A stretch of 64,000 nt of DNA from Zavarzinia sp. (GCA_025869435.1 JAOZVS010000064.1:17779-81778); one strand, 5' to 3'; counted from the stretch's first letter, positions 7,192 through 16,065 are shown. Translations and numbers: made by a program. The notes: generated by a model not told the origin, from the letters alone.

Positions 7192-9423
7192 TCAGAACTG
7201 ATAGGTCGCGGCGACCCCCAGGAAGTCCCGATCGATGAAGGGGTTGCGCGAACCATTGGTCCCGCCCCCGGCGCCGAAGGACTTGAAGTAACTCACGCTG
7301 ACCGAGAAGCTCTGCGAGAAGTCGCCGCGCAGCCCAAGCAGGATCGCGGTCATGCTCTTGGTGAAGCCGGGCAATGGTGCCGGCGTATTGCCGAACAGCC
7401 CGTGGGAAAAGGCGATGGAGGGTGTCAGCTTCACGCCGTCGATCAGGTTCGGGTAATCGAACAGGAACAGGCCCTGCACCCCGCCCGACCATCGGGTCGG
7501 CAGCTTGCCGGTATCCCAGAAGGGATCGCCCAGGGCCGTCACCGGCACCCGGGGCGAGACCTCGGCCACGCTGGTCAGGTTCAGGGCGCGACTGTAGAAG
7601 CCGGAAAAGCCGTTCTGGCCATAGGCGGCGTAAGGGTAACCATCCTTCAGATCGACATGCAACGCGCCGAACTCGACAAGGGCGATGATCGAGGACGCGC
7701 CGGTGACCTCGGCCACCCAGTCGGTTCCACCGAAGATCTTGGTCAGGCGCAGCGCCGCCTGCCAGACATCATGGCGGCGGTCGGCGCGGATGATGCGGCC
7801 AGGGATATACTGGTCGTCGAACGTCTCGCCGGCCGGTCCATCGGCGATCGGCGCGATGCCGAAGTTCTTCACGTAAAGTGGATCGTTGGGCAATGTCGTG
7901 CCGCCGATCGTGGTCGGCCCGATGGGCAGCTGGGCATTATAGGCCCCCTGATCGATCGGAATGCCACCCGCCTGATTGATCGCCTGCCCGAAGAAGGCCG
8001 GGGCCGAAATCAGCACCGGGACATCGTGCTTGTAGGAAATCTCGCCATTGATGGCGATGCCCGACCAGTTTTCCGTCGTGTTGAAGGCAAGGCCCAGCAT
8101 GGCGATATCGTCGGGGTAATACTGATAGAAATTGCTGTTTTCGAGGTTTTCGAACACGGTCGAGCGCGGCAGCGTGCCCAGCGACGGCTCTATCGCCGCC
8201 GACAGGATCGGCGCCACGGCCGGACTGAGAATGTCCGAGGCGAGATTGCCGCCGGTCACGAAACCCGGCACCAGCTGGCCGATCACCGACGTCAGGGCCT
8301 GCTGCTGCTCGAGACCAAGGGCGGACAGCGCGCTGCCCAGCACGCCCGCTGGCGCCGTCGCCAGATCGACCTCGCCGGTGCCCGCCGCATAGTGCTCGGG
8401 CGCCTGGAAATAGACCGAGGGCAGGCGGCTGCGGTAGTTCACGTAGAACAGCTGGAATTCCGTATTGTTCAGCTCGGGCATGAAGTAACGCATGGCGACG
8501 CCCCAGTCACCGCCTGAAGGATCGTCGATCCGGTGCAGCGGCAGGCTGGTCGACAACGCCCGAGGGCCACTGCCGTAAGGCGCCGGCGGATTGTCATAGT
8601 CCGCCGGATCATCGCGCCCCGCCGTGAAGGACCGCGTATCGCCGTAATCGGTGAAGACCGAGGTGCCGGAGGAGCCCTCGCAGAGATTGTCGTTGAATGA
8701 GAGGAAGCTGCCGCAGACCGGCAGGCGCGCCGGCTCGAAATCGAACTGGTAAAACGCCTCGAAGGATGGGCCGTCGGCCAGTTCATAGGCCAGCTTGATC
8801 ATCGGCACCGGGATCAGCGCATCCTTCAACTCCGCCCCCGGAGTCAGGATTTTCGTCACGTCGATCGGGTTGATCACCGAAATGCCGTTCAGGGTGAACA
8901 ACGCCTCGCCCCAGTTCAGGATCTGATTGCCCAGCTTGATCTGCAGATTGTTGCCGAAGACATCGAGATTGGTGCCGACGTAATATTCCCGCAAGGTCGC
9001 GTCCCAATCCGCCTTGTCCTTGGCGCGGGGCGAATATCGCCCGCGCCAGGGCCGCTCCGCCGGGCCGTTTTCCGCCAGCTGGTTGTTCATGGCGATACTG
9101 TCGATGAAGGCTTCGCCGCTGATCGTCGCGAACCAGTCGCGCCACTTCAGGCGCAGCTCCGAACGCACGGTGGTCAGTTGCGAGACGATGTCGTATTTGT
9201 CGAAATTCAGGTTGCCGTCATCGGCGTCGGCCGGCGTGTAGCGCCCCCCGTTGTAATATCCGACGTTACGCGGATCGCGGTCGGCCATGCGCATCTGCGC
9301 CCCGACCGACAGCGTGGTGATGACCGTGCCCGTGATTTCATCGCCCAGTTCGAAATCATAGGCGGCGGCGGATGTCGCCATGGCCAGGACCGCCAGGCCG
9401 GCGATTGTCCCCTTCGTCATCAT
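7192..9423 (-). CDS. DUF1302 family outer-membrane-type protein
   Basis: A 743-residue exported protein with signal peptide (cut near ATSAAA-YDF). It begins with DFELGDEITGTVITTLSVGAQMR and has many aromatic-ending beta segments and a terminal VAATYQF, consistent with an outer-membrane beta barrel. The pattern LKWRDWFATISGEAFID and LGNQILNWGEALF is typical of DUF1302. These proteins are usually paired with DUF1329 proteins and often with RND exporters in gene clusters for hydrophobic compounds. Here only the DUF1329 partner is present, 6 nt upstream. Substrate unknown. Confidence 0.9.
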   Translation of the reverse strand: MMTKGTIAGLAVLAMATSAAAYDFELGDEITGTVITTLSVGAQMRMADRDPRNVGYYNGGRYTPADADDGNLNFDKYDIVSQLTTVRSELRLKWRDWFATISGEAFIDSIAMNNQLAENGPAERPWRGRYSPRAKDKADWDATLREYYVGTNLDVFGNNLQIKLGNQILNWGEALFTLNGISVINPIDVTKILTPGAELKDALIPVPMIKLAYELADGPSFEAFYQFDFEPARLPVCGSFLSFNDNLCEGSSGTSVFTDYGDTRSFTAGRDDPADYDNPPAPYGSGPRALSTSLPLHRIDDPSGGDWGVAMRYFMPELNNTEFQLFYVNYRSRLPSVYFQAPEHYAAGTGEVDLATAPAGVLGSALSALGLEQQQALTSVIGQLVPGFVTGGNLASDILSPAVAPILSAAIEPSLGTLPRSTVFENLENSNFYQYYPDDIAMLGLAFNTTENWSGIAINGEISYKHDVPVLISAPAFFGQAINQAGGIPIDQGAYNAQLPIGPTTIGGTTLPNDPLYVKNFGIAPIADGPAGETFDDQYIPGRIIRADRRHDVWQAALRLTKIFGGTDWVAEVTGASSIIALVEFGALHVDLKDGYPYAAYGQNGFSGFYSRALNLTSVAEVSPRVPVTALGDPFWDTGKLPTRWSGGVQGLFLFDYPNLIDGVKLTPSIAFSHGLFGNTPAPLPGFTKSMTAILLGLRGDFSQSFSVSVSYFKSFGAGGGTNGSRNPFIDRDFLGVAATYQF

Positions 9424-9429
9424 GGCCCC

Positions 9430-10815
9430 CTACTGCGCGCCCATGCGGCGCACGGCATCGGGCGAGAACATGGAGGTATCGACATCCCTGGCGTCCAGAT
9501 CGAAGATCTTCTCTTCGTTCTTCATGCCGAAGGTCAGGTATTTGCCCGATTGCAGATCATAGGAGATCTCGATCACCGACGAGCACAGGGGCACGTCATA
9601 GGCGTTGATCAGCGGCCCCTCCTGCACCCGCCACAGGGTGCTTCGGGTGTCATAGGCATCGATGGCGACGATATTCCAGCTGTCCTCGTCCAGATAGAAT
9701 GTGCGCCGGCCATAGATATGGCGCGAACCCTCCTTCAGGGTCGCGTCGACGACGAAGGCACGGTGCAATTCGTAACGGTTCAGGTCCTGCCTTATGTGGT
9801 TGGGGGTCAGAATGTCCTTGTATTTGTACTTGGGCGACATCAGCTCATAGGCATTGTAACCCATGTAGATCTCGCGCTTGGGCAGCAGCTTGAAGTCGTA
9901 GCGATCGGTCGCGCCGTTGTACATGTCGAATGTATCGGCCGGGGCGAGGCCATCGGTCTGCGGCGCGGGATTGTCATAGGCGATGTCGGGCGCCCGCAGG
10001 AGGCGCCTGGTGCCCGGATTGTAGACCCAGGCCTGACGCGGCAATTCCTTCGCGTTGATCGTATCGAGCACGAGGACGATCGTGCCGGCCGAGCGCGGCG
10101 GATAGGTGATGAAATTGAGGTAGGAGATACCGATGTTGTTCAGCTGGGTGATATCCGTGACGTCACCGATGCGATTCAACCCCGGTCCGTTGTAATGGGC
10201 GATGCCGATGTCGCTGCCTCGCACGAGATCGTAGGAACCATCCCGCGCCACCAGCGCGGCAGCGAAGTAGCGCCGTCCCTTGAAGCCGCGATAGCGCAGC
10301 CGGTGGTTCCAGATCGCCTCGACCCCGGTCTGCGGGATGGGAAACGGATTGCCCAGCAGGGCATCATGCAGGCCGTTGTTGTCCTCGGTCATCGTCGCGG
10401 TCAGGGCGTTCCGCTTGTTCGCCTCGTAGATCCGCTCGGGCAGGGCGCAGCTCCGCCGCGTCGGATAGACGTTGATCGCATAGGTCGGATAGAGCTTCAG
10501 CAGCGCCATCTGGCCCGTCGTCAGGCGCCCCTTGTAACTATCGGCGTTTTTTCCCGTGATGGCGAACAGTACCTTGTCGTCCGGGAAGGGTGTGACGTGG
10601 TGCCGCCCGGGCGTGTAACCCGGCGGCGGCGCCTTCACCCCGCCGTCCCAGGGCGGTATCGTGCCATCGGCATTGCCGGCCTTCTCGGCGCCCATGGCGG
10701 TCAGGTCCTGCCCCAATCGCTCGGCATCGGCCGGCGAAACCTTGCCCCAGGCCCCGCCGGCAGCCGCGGCAGCCAGCACGCCGACGACCGCCGCAATCGC
10801 CAATTTCATCGCCAC
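9430..10815 (-). CDS. DUF1329 family periplasmic/outer-membrane lipoprotein-like protein
   Basis: A 461-residue exported protein with an N-terminal signal (LAIAAVVGVLAAAAAGGAWG). It contains the DUF1329 hallmarks GNADGTIPPWDGG near residue 50, then LTTGQMALLKLYPTYAINVYPTRR and later YRGFKGRRYFAA. The fold is LolA/LolB-like in known members, suggesting binding of a lipid or hydrophobic ligand in the periplasm. A strong GGGGAGG ribosome site precedes the ATG. It is the first gene of a two-gene unit with the DUF1302 barrel. Confidence 0.9.
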   Translation of the reverse strand: MAMKLAIAAVVGVLAAAAAGGAWGKVSPADAERLGQDLTAMGAEKAGNADGTIPPWDGGVKAPPPGYTPGRHHVTPFPDDKVLFAITGKNADSYKGRLTTGQMALLKLYPTYAINVYPTRRSCALPERIYEANKRNALTATMTEDNNGLHDALLGNPFPIPQTGVEAIWNHRLRYRGFKGRRYFAAALVARDGSYDLVRGSDIGIAHYNGPGLNRIGDVTDITQLNNIGISYLNFITYPPRSAGTIVLVLDTINAKELPRQAWVYNPGTRRLLRAPDIAYDNPAPQTDGLAPADTFDMYNGATDRYDFKLLPKREIYMGYNAYELMSPKYKYKDILTPNHIRQDLNRYELHRAFVVDATLKEGSRHIYGRRTFYLDEDSWNIVAIDAYDTRSTLWRVQEGPLINAYDVPLCSSVIEISYDLQSGKYLTFGMKNEEKIFDLDARDVDTSMFSPDAVRRMGAQ

Positions 10816-11130
10816 CTCCCCTGCATTTCCGGTCTTTTCGGACTTTGTTCAGCCCGTATCGCCGTTTCTCTCGTCATAAGGGTGAAGGGGTCGGGCATTG
10901 TTGTGAATTCGTGTTCCCGCCATCGGCACCACGAGCCCGCAAGCCAGCAAATCAGCCGTTTTCCACCCCTCGCGAAGGGTGAAAAGTGGAATTAGTTTCC
11001 GTTGCACTCGCAAATGCCGCCGGCCACGGGCGTGCGATCGGTGAAAAACCCCTCTGATCAGAGGGGTGCCGGTTTCGACGCCTCGGCGCAGCCTTCTCTC
11101 CATAAAAGACAGGCAGAATGGCTGGGGCAC
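10816..11130. other. 315-base intergenic region with lux-box-like palindrome
   Basis: This divergent region lies between the DUF1329 gene and the XRE gene. It is less GC-rich in its middle part and holds the 20-base palindrome at 11048-11067. I see no convincing gene. The right-hand part can be read in frame with the XRE gene but has no protein character. Confidence 0.6.
11048..11067. promoter_or_regulatory. perfect 20-bp palindrome, probable lux box 1 (XRE gene)
   Basis: The sequence ACCCCTCTGATCAGAGGGGT is its own reverse complement over all 20 bases, the length of known lux boxes. It lies 63 nt before the XRE start codon. A second, imperfect copy precedes luxI. Binding by the neighbouring LuxR protein is inferred. 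Confidence 0.75.
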
Positions 11131-11538
11131 ATGATCGGAACTTCCACGGACACATCCATCTTCGCGGCGAGCATCGGCCGCTGGCTTTACGGGCTGCGCG
11201 CGGTTCGCGGCCTGACGATAGACGATCTGGCGGCGCGCTCCGGCTTCTGCCCGGCGCGGGTCAGGGAAATCGAAAAAGGTCAGGCGCGGCCCGCCGGTAT
11301 CGATGAACTCGGCGAATTGCTGAAGGCCATCGACCCGGCCCTGCTGCGCCGTCTGGTCGAATTCGCCAGCAACCTCGGCGCCGCTTCCAACAGTATCGAC
11401 GATGCCTGCGACCTGTCGCATCTGGCCAGCCGGCTCGTCGCCGCCTTCGGCGGCGTCACCTCGACCGCGACCCGGGATGCGGTGGCCGATCTTGTGGAAA
11501 CCATCGCCGGCCGCACCGTCCGCCACTACCATGCGTAA
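11131..11538 (+). CDS. XRE-family regulator, candidate quorum-sensing homeostasis factor
   Basis: A 135-residue protein with an N-terminal helix-turn-helix: GRWLYGLRAVRGLTIDDLAA then SGFCPARVREIEKGQARPAG at about residues 15-55, a standard XRE fold. The C-terminal half is helical (LVEFASNLGAASNSIDDACD) and unrecognised. It has its own lux-box-like palindrome upstream and sits directly before luxI in the same direction. The arrangement recalls RsaL in Pseudomonas, a small HTH repressor activated by LasR that limits lasI. Similarity to RsaL itself is not evident; the parallel is positional. Confidence 0.82.
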   Translation: MIGTSTDTSIFAASIGRWLYGLRAVRGLTIDDLAARSGFCPARVREIEKGQARPAGIDELGELLKAIDPALLRRLVEFASNLGAASNSIDDACDLSHLASRLVAAFGGVTSTATRDAVADLVETIAGRTVRHYHA

Positions 11539-11559
11539 TCATTCATGGGACGTTAAAAT

Positions 11560-11579
11560 ACCCCTCTGATCAGACAGGC
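11560..11579 (+). promoter_or_regulatory. probable lux box 2 (luxI promoter)
   Basis: The sequence ACCCCTCTGATCAGACAGGC matches the perfect palindrome before the XRE gene in its first 15 bases and keeps the CTGATCAG core. The right arm has degenerated. It lies 54 nt before the luxI start codon in the 95 nt gap after the XRE gene, where an activator site overlapping the -35 position is expected. Confidence 0.75.
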
Positions 11580-11633
11580 GCGGTTAATAACCAATTAATT
11601 GTTCCATTGCTTGCCACAACTTGGAGGCAGGCA

Positions 11634-12263
11634 ATGATCGACGTCATCGGTCCCTGGAACAGGGCAAACCACAAGCGCACGCTGGAGGAAATGTTCCGTC
11701 TGCGGCACCAGGTCTTCGTCGAGGAAATGGGCTGGCAGTTGCCCATGGCCCGCGACGGCTTGGAAATCGATCAGTTCGACACACCGCGCACGGTCTATCT
11801 CGTCTGTCGCGGGGACGATGGCGCCATCGCGGGCTCGATGCGGCTCATCCCCTCGGTGCTGCCGCATCTGCTGGGCGATGTCTTTCCCAAGCTCTGCGAT
11901 GGTCCCGTGCCGCGCGGCCCGGCCATTTTCGAGAGCAGTCGCAGCTGCGTGTCGCGCCGCGCGCGGGAAAACGATCGTCGGGGCACGGTCTGGGGCGCGC
12001 TGTCCTGCGGCATGATCGAATATGCCATGCTGCGCGAGCTGGATTTCATCACCGCCGTCATGGACCGGCGCATGGTCGGCATGGCCCAGGCCGCCGACTG
12101 GCACTTGAACGTGCTCGGCCCCGAGATCGAGATGGGGGGAGTCGGGGTCGTCGGCGTCACCATGCCGATCGACACGGTCGCGCTGCAGACGGTACGCCGT
12201 CAGCGTGGCGTGCCCGACCCGGTGCTGCGCCTGCGTTTCACCGACGCCGCCATCGCGGCCTGA
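11634..12263 (+). CDS. luxI: LuxI-type acyl-homoserine-lactone synthase
   Basis: A 209-residue autoinducer synthase that makes N-acyl-homoserine lactone from S-adenosylmethionine and an acyl carrier. The family invariants are in place: Arg24, Phe28, Trp34, Glu44, Asp46, Asp49, Arg70, and the later pair Glu100/Arg103 in FESSRS. The ATG at 11634 has GGAGG at good spacing; an in-frame ATG nine codons earlier would swallow that site. Its stop lies 2 nt from the stop of the convergent luxR gene. The acyl chain cannot be read from sequence. Confidence 0.96.
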   Translation: MIDVIGPWNRANHKRTLEEMFRLRHQVFVEEMGWQLPMARDGLEIDQFDTPRTVYLVCRGDDGAIAGSMRLIPSVLPHLLGDVFPKLCDGPVPRGPAIFESSRSCVSRRARENDRRGTVWGALSCGMIEYAMLRELDFITAVMDRRMVGMAQAADWHLNVLGPEIEMGGVGVVGVTMPIDTVALQTVRRQRGVPDPVLRLRFTDAAIAA

Positions 12264-12265
12264 GG

Positions 12266-12973
12266 TCAGGGGTAAAGCAGGCCGAAGCGAATGGCCGCCA
12301 CGATGGCCTGAATGCGTGTCGAGGCGCCGAACTTCCGTTTCGCGCCCTCGACATGCCAGTGCACGGTGGTTTCGCTGATGTTTAGGATCTGAGCGATCGC
12401 CCAGTCCGACTTGCCGGCGGCGACCCAGTGCAGGCAATCCCGTTCACGCTTGGTCAGGCTGGGCAGATCCTCCGCCCAGCCCCGGCGCACCAGGATCCGG
12501 GCACGGTCGTGGGCGACCGTGGCGAGAAAACGCAGGGCCATCAGGACACGGGGATCGTCGTCCACCTTGCGGCCGGCGAAGGTCACTTCGGCGCAATAGC
12601 CGGCCGGGCCGTGAATCGGAATGGTCAGGCCGTGGTTCAGGCCAAAGCTGGTGGCTTCGTTCATGATCCGGCGCTGCGCCGTCGTCGAATGAGCCGAAGC
12701 CTCGGCCCAGGTGAAGGGCAGGACATCCGAGGCAGCCCGGCGAAACACCGGATCGATCAGGGCGAATTCCTGCGTGACGTAATGCTCCACCCAGATTTCA
12801 GGCATTTTCACGATGGCCAGGGCATCGGGATGCAGCTTATTGGTCTTCGGGATTTCCATGCAGGCGGAATGGCCATAGCCATGCCCATCCGCAACACCGG
12901 CGAGCACATCGAAGGCCCCGATCGCCGTTTCAGCCCGATCGATCCTGTCTGCCACATCCAGAAGATTGATCAC
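12266..12973 (-). CDS. luxR: LuxR-type acyl-homoserine-lactone receptor/regulator
   Basis: A 235-residue regulator. The N-terminal autoinducer-binding domain keeps the ligand-contacting residues Trp61, Tyr65, Asp74-Pro75 and Trp89 (EIWVEHY, LIDPVF, LPFTW). The C-terminal LuxR/FixJ HTH runs from about residue 173: LTKRERDCLHWVAAGKSDWAIAQ, then ISETTVHWHVEGAKRKFG. The start is GTG at 12973. Convergent to luxI. It is the obvious receptor for the signal made next door and the likely binder of the two palindromes. A small orphan gene precedes it by 18 nt in the same direction. Confidence 0.95.
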   Translation of the reverse strand: MINLLDVADRIDRAETAIGAFDVLAGVADGHGYGHSACMEIPKTNKLHPDALAIVKMPEIWVEHYVTQEFALIDPVFRRAASDVLPFTWAEASAHSTTAQRRIMNEATSFGLNHGLTIPIHGPAGYCAEVTFAGRKVDDDPRVLMALRFLATVAHDRARILVRRGWAEDLPSLTKRERDCLHWVAAGKSDWAIAQILNISETTVHWHVEGAKRKFGASTRIQAIVAAIRFGLLYP

Positions 12974-12991
12974 GCGCCCGCCCCACCCGGC

Positions 12992-13312
12992 TCAATGCCC
13001 GCGACAATTGTCCACCGCTTCGCGCATTTCGCCAAGAGCCCGTGCATCATCCAGCAAACGATTGAGCGCCTCGACACCGTGATCGCGGCGGATGCGCTCG
13101 ACAACGAAGATCAGCATGGCCTCGAGATCGCCGATCGGCATGGGCCGGCGGTTGCGCCCACGCTCGGTCGACTGGCGCCACTCTTCCTCGAGCAGGTGTC
13201 GCAGCACGCCATCGCCCAGGGCCGTCGCGATGGAATGCACCACGGCACGCAGCTTGGCGGCGGCCATGGCATCGTCACCAGGGAACTCCACAGGGGATGA
13301 GCTTTGACCCAT
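12992..13312 (-). CDS. small orphan protein upstream of luxR
   Basis: A 106-residue protein beginning MGQSSSPVEFPGDDAMAAAK, followed by predicted helices (VVHSIATALGDGVLRHLLEEE; IGDLEAMLIFVVERIRRDHG; ALNRLLDDARALGEMREAVD). It has no signal peptide or membrane span, and I do not recognise a family. It is 18 nt ahead of luxR, so both are probably one transcript. Small unrelated proteins near luxI/luxR often tune quorum sensing (for example RsaM), but nothing here proves that role. Confidence 0.7.
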   Translation of the reverse strand: MGQSSSPVEFPGDDAMAAAKLRAVVHSIATALGDGVLRHLLEEEWRQSTERGRNRRPMPIGDLEAMLIFVVERIRRDHGVEALNRLLDDARALGEMREAVDNCRGH

Positions 13313-13351
13313 GTCAGCAACCTACCAAAAGTTGTTTTTAACGCTACACAA

Positions 13352-13927
13352 CTACCCCTGCCAGATCAAGCCCCCCCGGGACCAGTCCGCGGGCGGCAGT
13401 TCCGCATCATGCCAATAGCGCAGCGCCATGCTCCAGGCCCCCGCGGCCTCCTGCCCCGCGATGTCGAACAGCAGCCGGCGCAGGCCCGCCGCCACCTCCG
13501 CAAGACCGCAGAGGGACAGGCAACGCAGCATTCGCGTGAAGCGCAGATGATTGTGATCGATGGGGCCGAGCCAATGGCGATAAAGCCCCGGAAAGGCCGC
13601 CGATCGCGTGAAACAGTCGCCCCGCCGCTCGATCCCGTAAAGCCGCGTCATCGTGTCGAGCGAGGTCAGCAAGGCGGCGCGCAGGTCGTCGCGGGCCGCG
13701 ATTTCGCGGGCCTCGGCAAGGCTCAGCAGGGGGGCTTCGGCGTTGGCTCCGCTCGGCTCCGGCAGGGGAAACAGCCACTGGATGAAATCGTGGCGGCTTT
13801 CCAGCCAGCTATCCGGTTTCGCCCAGATGTCGCCGATCAGGCGCCCCGCGCCATCGGCGGCCGTGCCGGCGAGAAAGGATGTGAGATGTGTCACCATTCC
13901 GCTCCCTGACGCTTGCGCCGCCGTCAT
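13352..13927 (-). CDS. OGFr-N domain protein (opioid growth factor receptor-related)
   Basis: A 191-residue protein. The segment LTSFLAGTAADGAGRLIGDI, then LESRHDFIQWLFPLPEPSGANAEAPLL, is the signature of the opioid growth factor receptor N-terminal domain family, which occurs in many bacteria despite its name. The rest is helical, ending in RYWHDAELPPADW. Start at 13927 is preceded by GAGGGG. Function unknown in bacteria. It reads away from the DUF4139 gene, with 80 nt between them. Confidence 0.85.
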   Translation of the reverse strand: MTAAQASGSGMVTHLTSFLAGTAADGAGRLIGDIWAKPDSWLESRHDFIQWLFPLPEPSGANAEAPLLSLAEAREIAARDDLRAALLTSLDTMTRLYGIERRGDCFTRSAAFPGLYRHWLGPIDHNHLRFTRMLRCLSLCGLAEVAAGLRRLLFDIAGQEAAGAWSMALRYWHDAELPPADWSRGGLIWQG

Positions 13928-14007
13928 CCCCTCGCCACCCTGCTGTCGCAATATTACCCGGATTGCGCAATACAACACCCGGGACCACCAGTCTTCGGGG
14001 GGAAGAA

Positions 14008-16065
14008 ATGGCAATGCGCTCGCTGAACACGCGCTCTCTACTGCTGGCCGCCACGGCCGGCCTCGGCTTCTGGACTTCCATGCCGGCCCTGGCCCAGGAT
14101 CTCGAACTCGACCGCGTCATGCTCTCGACGGGCGGTGTCGGCTATTTCGAATATGAAGCCAAGGTGAGCGGCAACGCCACCCTGACGCTCGACGTGCCGC
14201 TCGACCAGGTCGACGACGTGCTGAAAAGCCTCGTCATCTTCGACGACAAGGGCGGCGTCGGCGGCGTCGAACTCGCCGGACAGGAGCCCGTCGCGCAGAT
14301 GTTCCGCGACCTGCCCTTCGGCCCCGAGGCGCTGGAATCGCCGGTCGCCCTGCTGAACGCCCTGCAGGGCAGCGAAGTCGTGACCAGCGGCAGCCGGATG
14401 CTGCGCGGCCGCCTGCTGAAGGTCGAGGCCGAGACCCGCGCCCTGCCGGGCGACGGCGGCACGATCACCCGCAATCGCGTCACCCTGCTGACCGGCGAAG
14501 GCATCCAGCAACTGGTGCTGGAAGACGCGGAAGCGGTCAAATTCGCCGATCCCGCGCTGCAGGCCCAGGTCGACAAGGCGCTGGCCGCAATCGCCGAGGC
14601 CCATGCCCGCGACCGCCGCTCGCTGACCATCACCGCGACCGGCACCGGCAGCCGCACCTTACGCGTCGCCTATGTCACCGGGACGCCCTTGTGGAAGACA
14701 TCCTACCGCCTGTCCCTGCCGGCCGACCCCACAGCGACCAAGGCCAATCTCCAGGGCTGGGCGGTGCTGGAAAACACCAGCGGCCAGGACTGGAAGAATG
14801 TCGAGCTGACCCTCGTCTCGGGTAGCCCGGTCACCTTCCGCCAGGCGCTCTATGCCTCCTATTACGTCGACCGGCCGGAAATCCCGGTCGAGGTCGTTGG
14901 CCGCATCCTGCCCAATGTCGATACCGGCGGCAGCGCCGTGGCCGAGGTCGCCGATGCCGCGCCCAAGGAATTCGAGCAGTTCGATCGATCCCGTGCCTTC
15001 GCCGCCGAATCGGTGGGCGCCGCGCCGCCCATGCCGGTCATGGCCCCGGCGCCCATGGCCGCGGGGGCCGGCATGGCGGAAGGCGCGACCGAAGTCGCGA
15101 CGACCGAAGCCCTGACCCAGGTCGTGTTCAGGCTGGAAAAGCCGGTCTCCGTCGCCTCCGGCCGCTCTCTCTCGGTGCCGATCATCGACCGCGACGTGCC
15201 GGCCGCGCGCCTCGCCCTCTATCAGCCCGGGGTGCACGACCGCCATCCCCTCGCCGCCGTCCGCCTGACCAATGACGGCGAGACCGGCCTGCCGCCGGGC
15301 ATCCTCACCCTCTACGAACAGGGGCCGACCGGCTTCGCCTATGTCGGCGACGCCCGTCTCGCGGTTCTGCCGGCGGGGGAGGAACGGATGGTTTCCTATG
15401 CCCTCGACCAGAAGCTGCGCGTCGACCATGCCGAGATCAGCGACTCGACCCTGACCGCCGGCAGCATCGCCAGTGGCGTCTTCCGCTACGAGACGGTGGA
15501 GCGGCGGACCATGACCTACCGCATCGCCGCCCCGGCGCGGGAAGCCCGCGGCATGATCCTCGAATTGCCCAAACTCTCGGGCTATGCGGTGGTCGAACCG
15601 GCGACGGGTGTCGAGGAAACCGACCGCTACTGGCGCGTGCCGGCGAAACTCGATGCCGGCAAGACGGTCGAAGTGAAGGTGGTGGCGGAACGGAAAGGTG
15701 CCTCGGGCCTCGCCGTCGCCAATCTGAACGACGCGCAGATCGCCTATTACGGCGCCAGCGGCGCGATCGACGACAAGACCAAGGCAGCCTTCGCCAAACT
15801 GGCCGAACTCCGCCGCGCCATCAGCGCCCGCGATACCGCGATCGAGGATGCGAACGAGAAACTGGCCCGTCTGTCCGAGGAACAGGAGCGCCTGCGCGAG
15901 AACCTCGCCAGCGTGCCCAAGGACACCGACCTCTATCGCCGCTACCTGAAGAAGCTCGACGAGCAGGAAACCGCGATCGAGAATCTCCAGTCCAGCCTCG
16001 CCGAAGCGCAGGACGCCCGCCAGACCGCCCAGCGCAAGCTGGAAGACTTCATCGCCAGTCTCTGA
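14008..16065 (+). CDS. DUF4139 domain protein, exported
   Basis: A 685-residue protein with signal peptide (LLLAATAGLGFWTSMPALAQ). It opens with LDRVMLSTGGVGYFEYEAKV and contains the DUF4139 pattern: WKTSYRLSL, GWAVLENTSGQDWKNVELTL around residues 230-275, and a long Ala/Pro/Met-rich linker near 340-365. The last 100 residues form a heptad-like coiled coil. A GGGGGGAAG ribosome site precedes the ATG. Related proteins are called mucoidy-inhibitor-like, but biochemical function is unknown. It is probably periplasmic. Confidence 0.88.
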   Translation: MAMRSLNTRSLLLAATAGLGFWTSMPALAQDLELDRVMLSTGGVGYFEYEAKVSGNATLTLDVPLDQVDDVLKSLVIFDDKGGVGGVELAGQEPVAQMFRDLPFGPEALESPVALLNALQGSEVVTSGSRMLRGRLLKVEAETRALPGDGGTITRNRVTLLTGEGIQQLVLEDAEAVKFADPALQAQVDKALAAIAEAHARDRRSLTITATGTGSRTLRVAYVTGTPLWKTSYRLSLPADPTATKANLQGWAVLENTSGQDWKNVELTLVSGSPVTFRQALYASYYVDRPEIPVEVVGRILPNVDTGGSAVAEVADAAPKEFEQFDRSRAFAAESVGAAPPMPVMAPAPMAAGAGMAEGATEVATTEALTQVVFRLEKPVSVASGRSLSVPIIDRDVPAARLALYQPGVHDRHPLAAVRLTNDGETGLPPGILTLYEQGPTGFAYVGDARLAVLPAGEERMVSYALDQKLRVDHAEISDSTLTAGSIASGVFRYETVERRTMTYRIAAPAREARGMILELPKLSGYAVVEPATGVEETDRYWRVPAKLDAGKTVEVKVVAERKGASGLAVANLNDAQIAYYGASGAIDDKTKAAFAKLAELRRAISARDTAIEDANEKLARLSEEQERLRENLASVPKDTDLYRRYLKKLDEQETAIENLQSSLAEAQDARQTAQRKLEDFIASL

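Noticed and set aside
8400-10995. 605-residue plus-strand frame opposite DUF1329
   Set aside because: Antisense to a well-conserved exported protein, and no ribosome site or domain.
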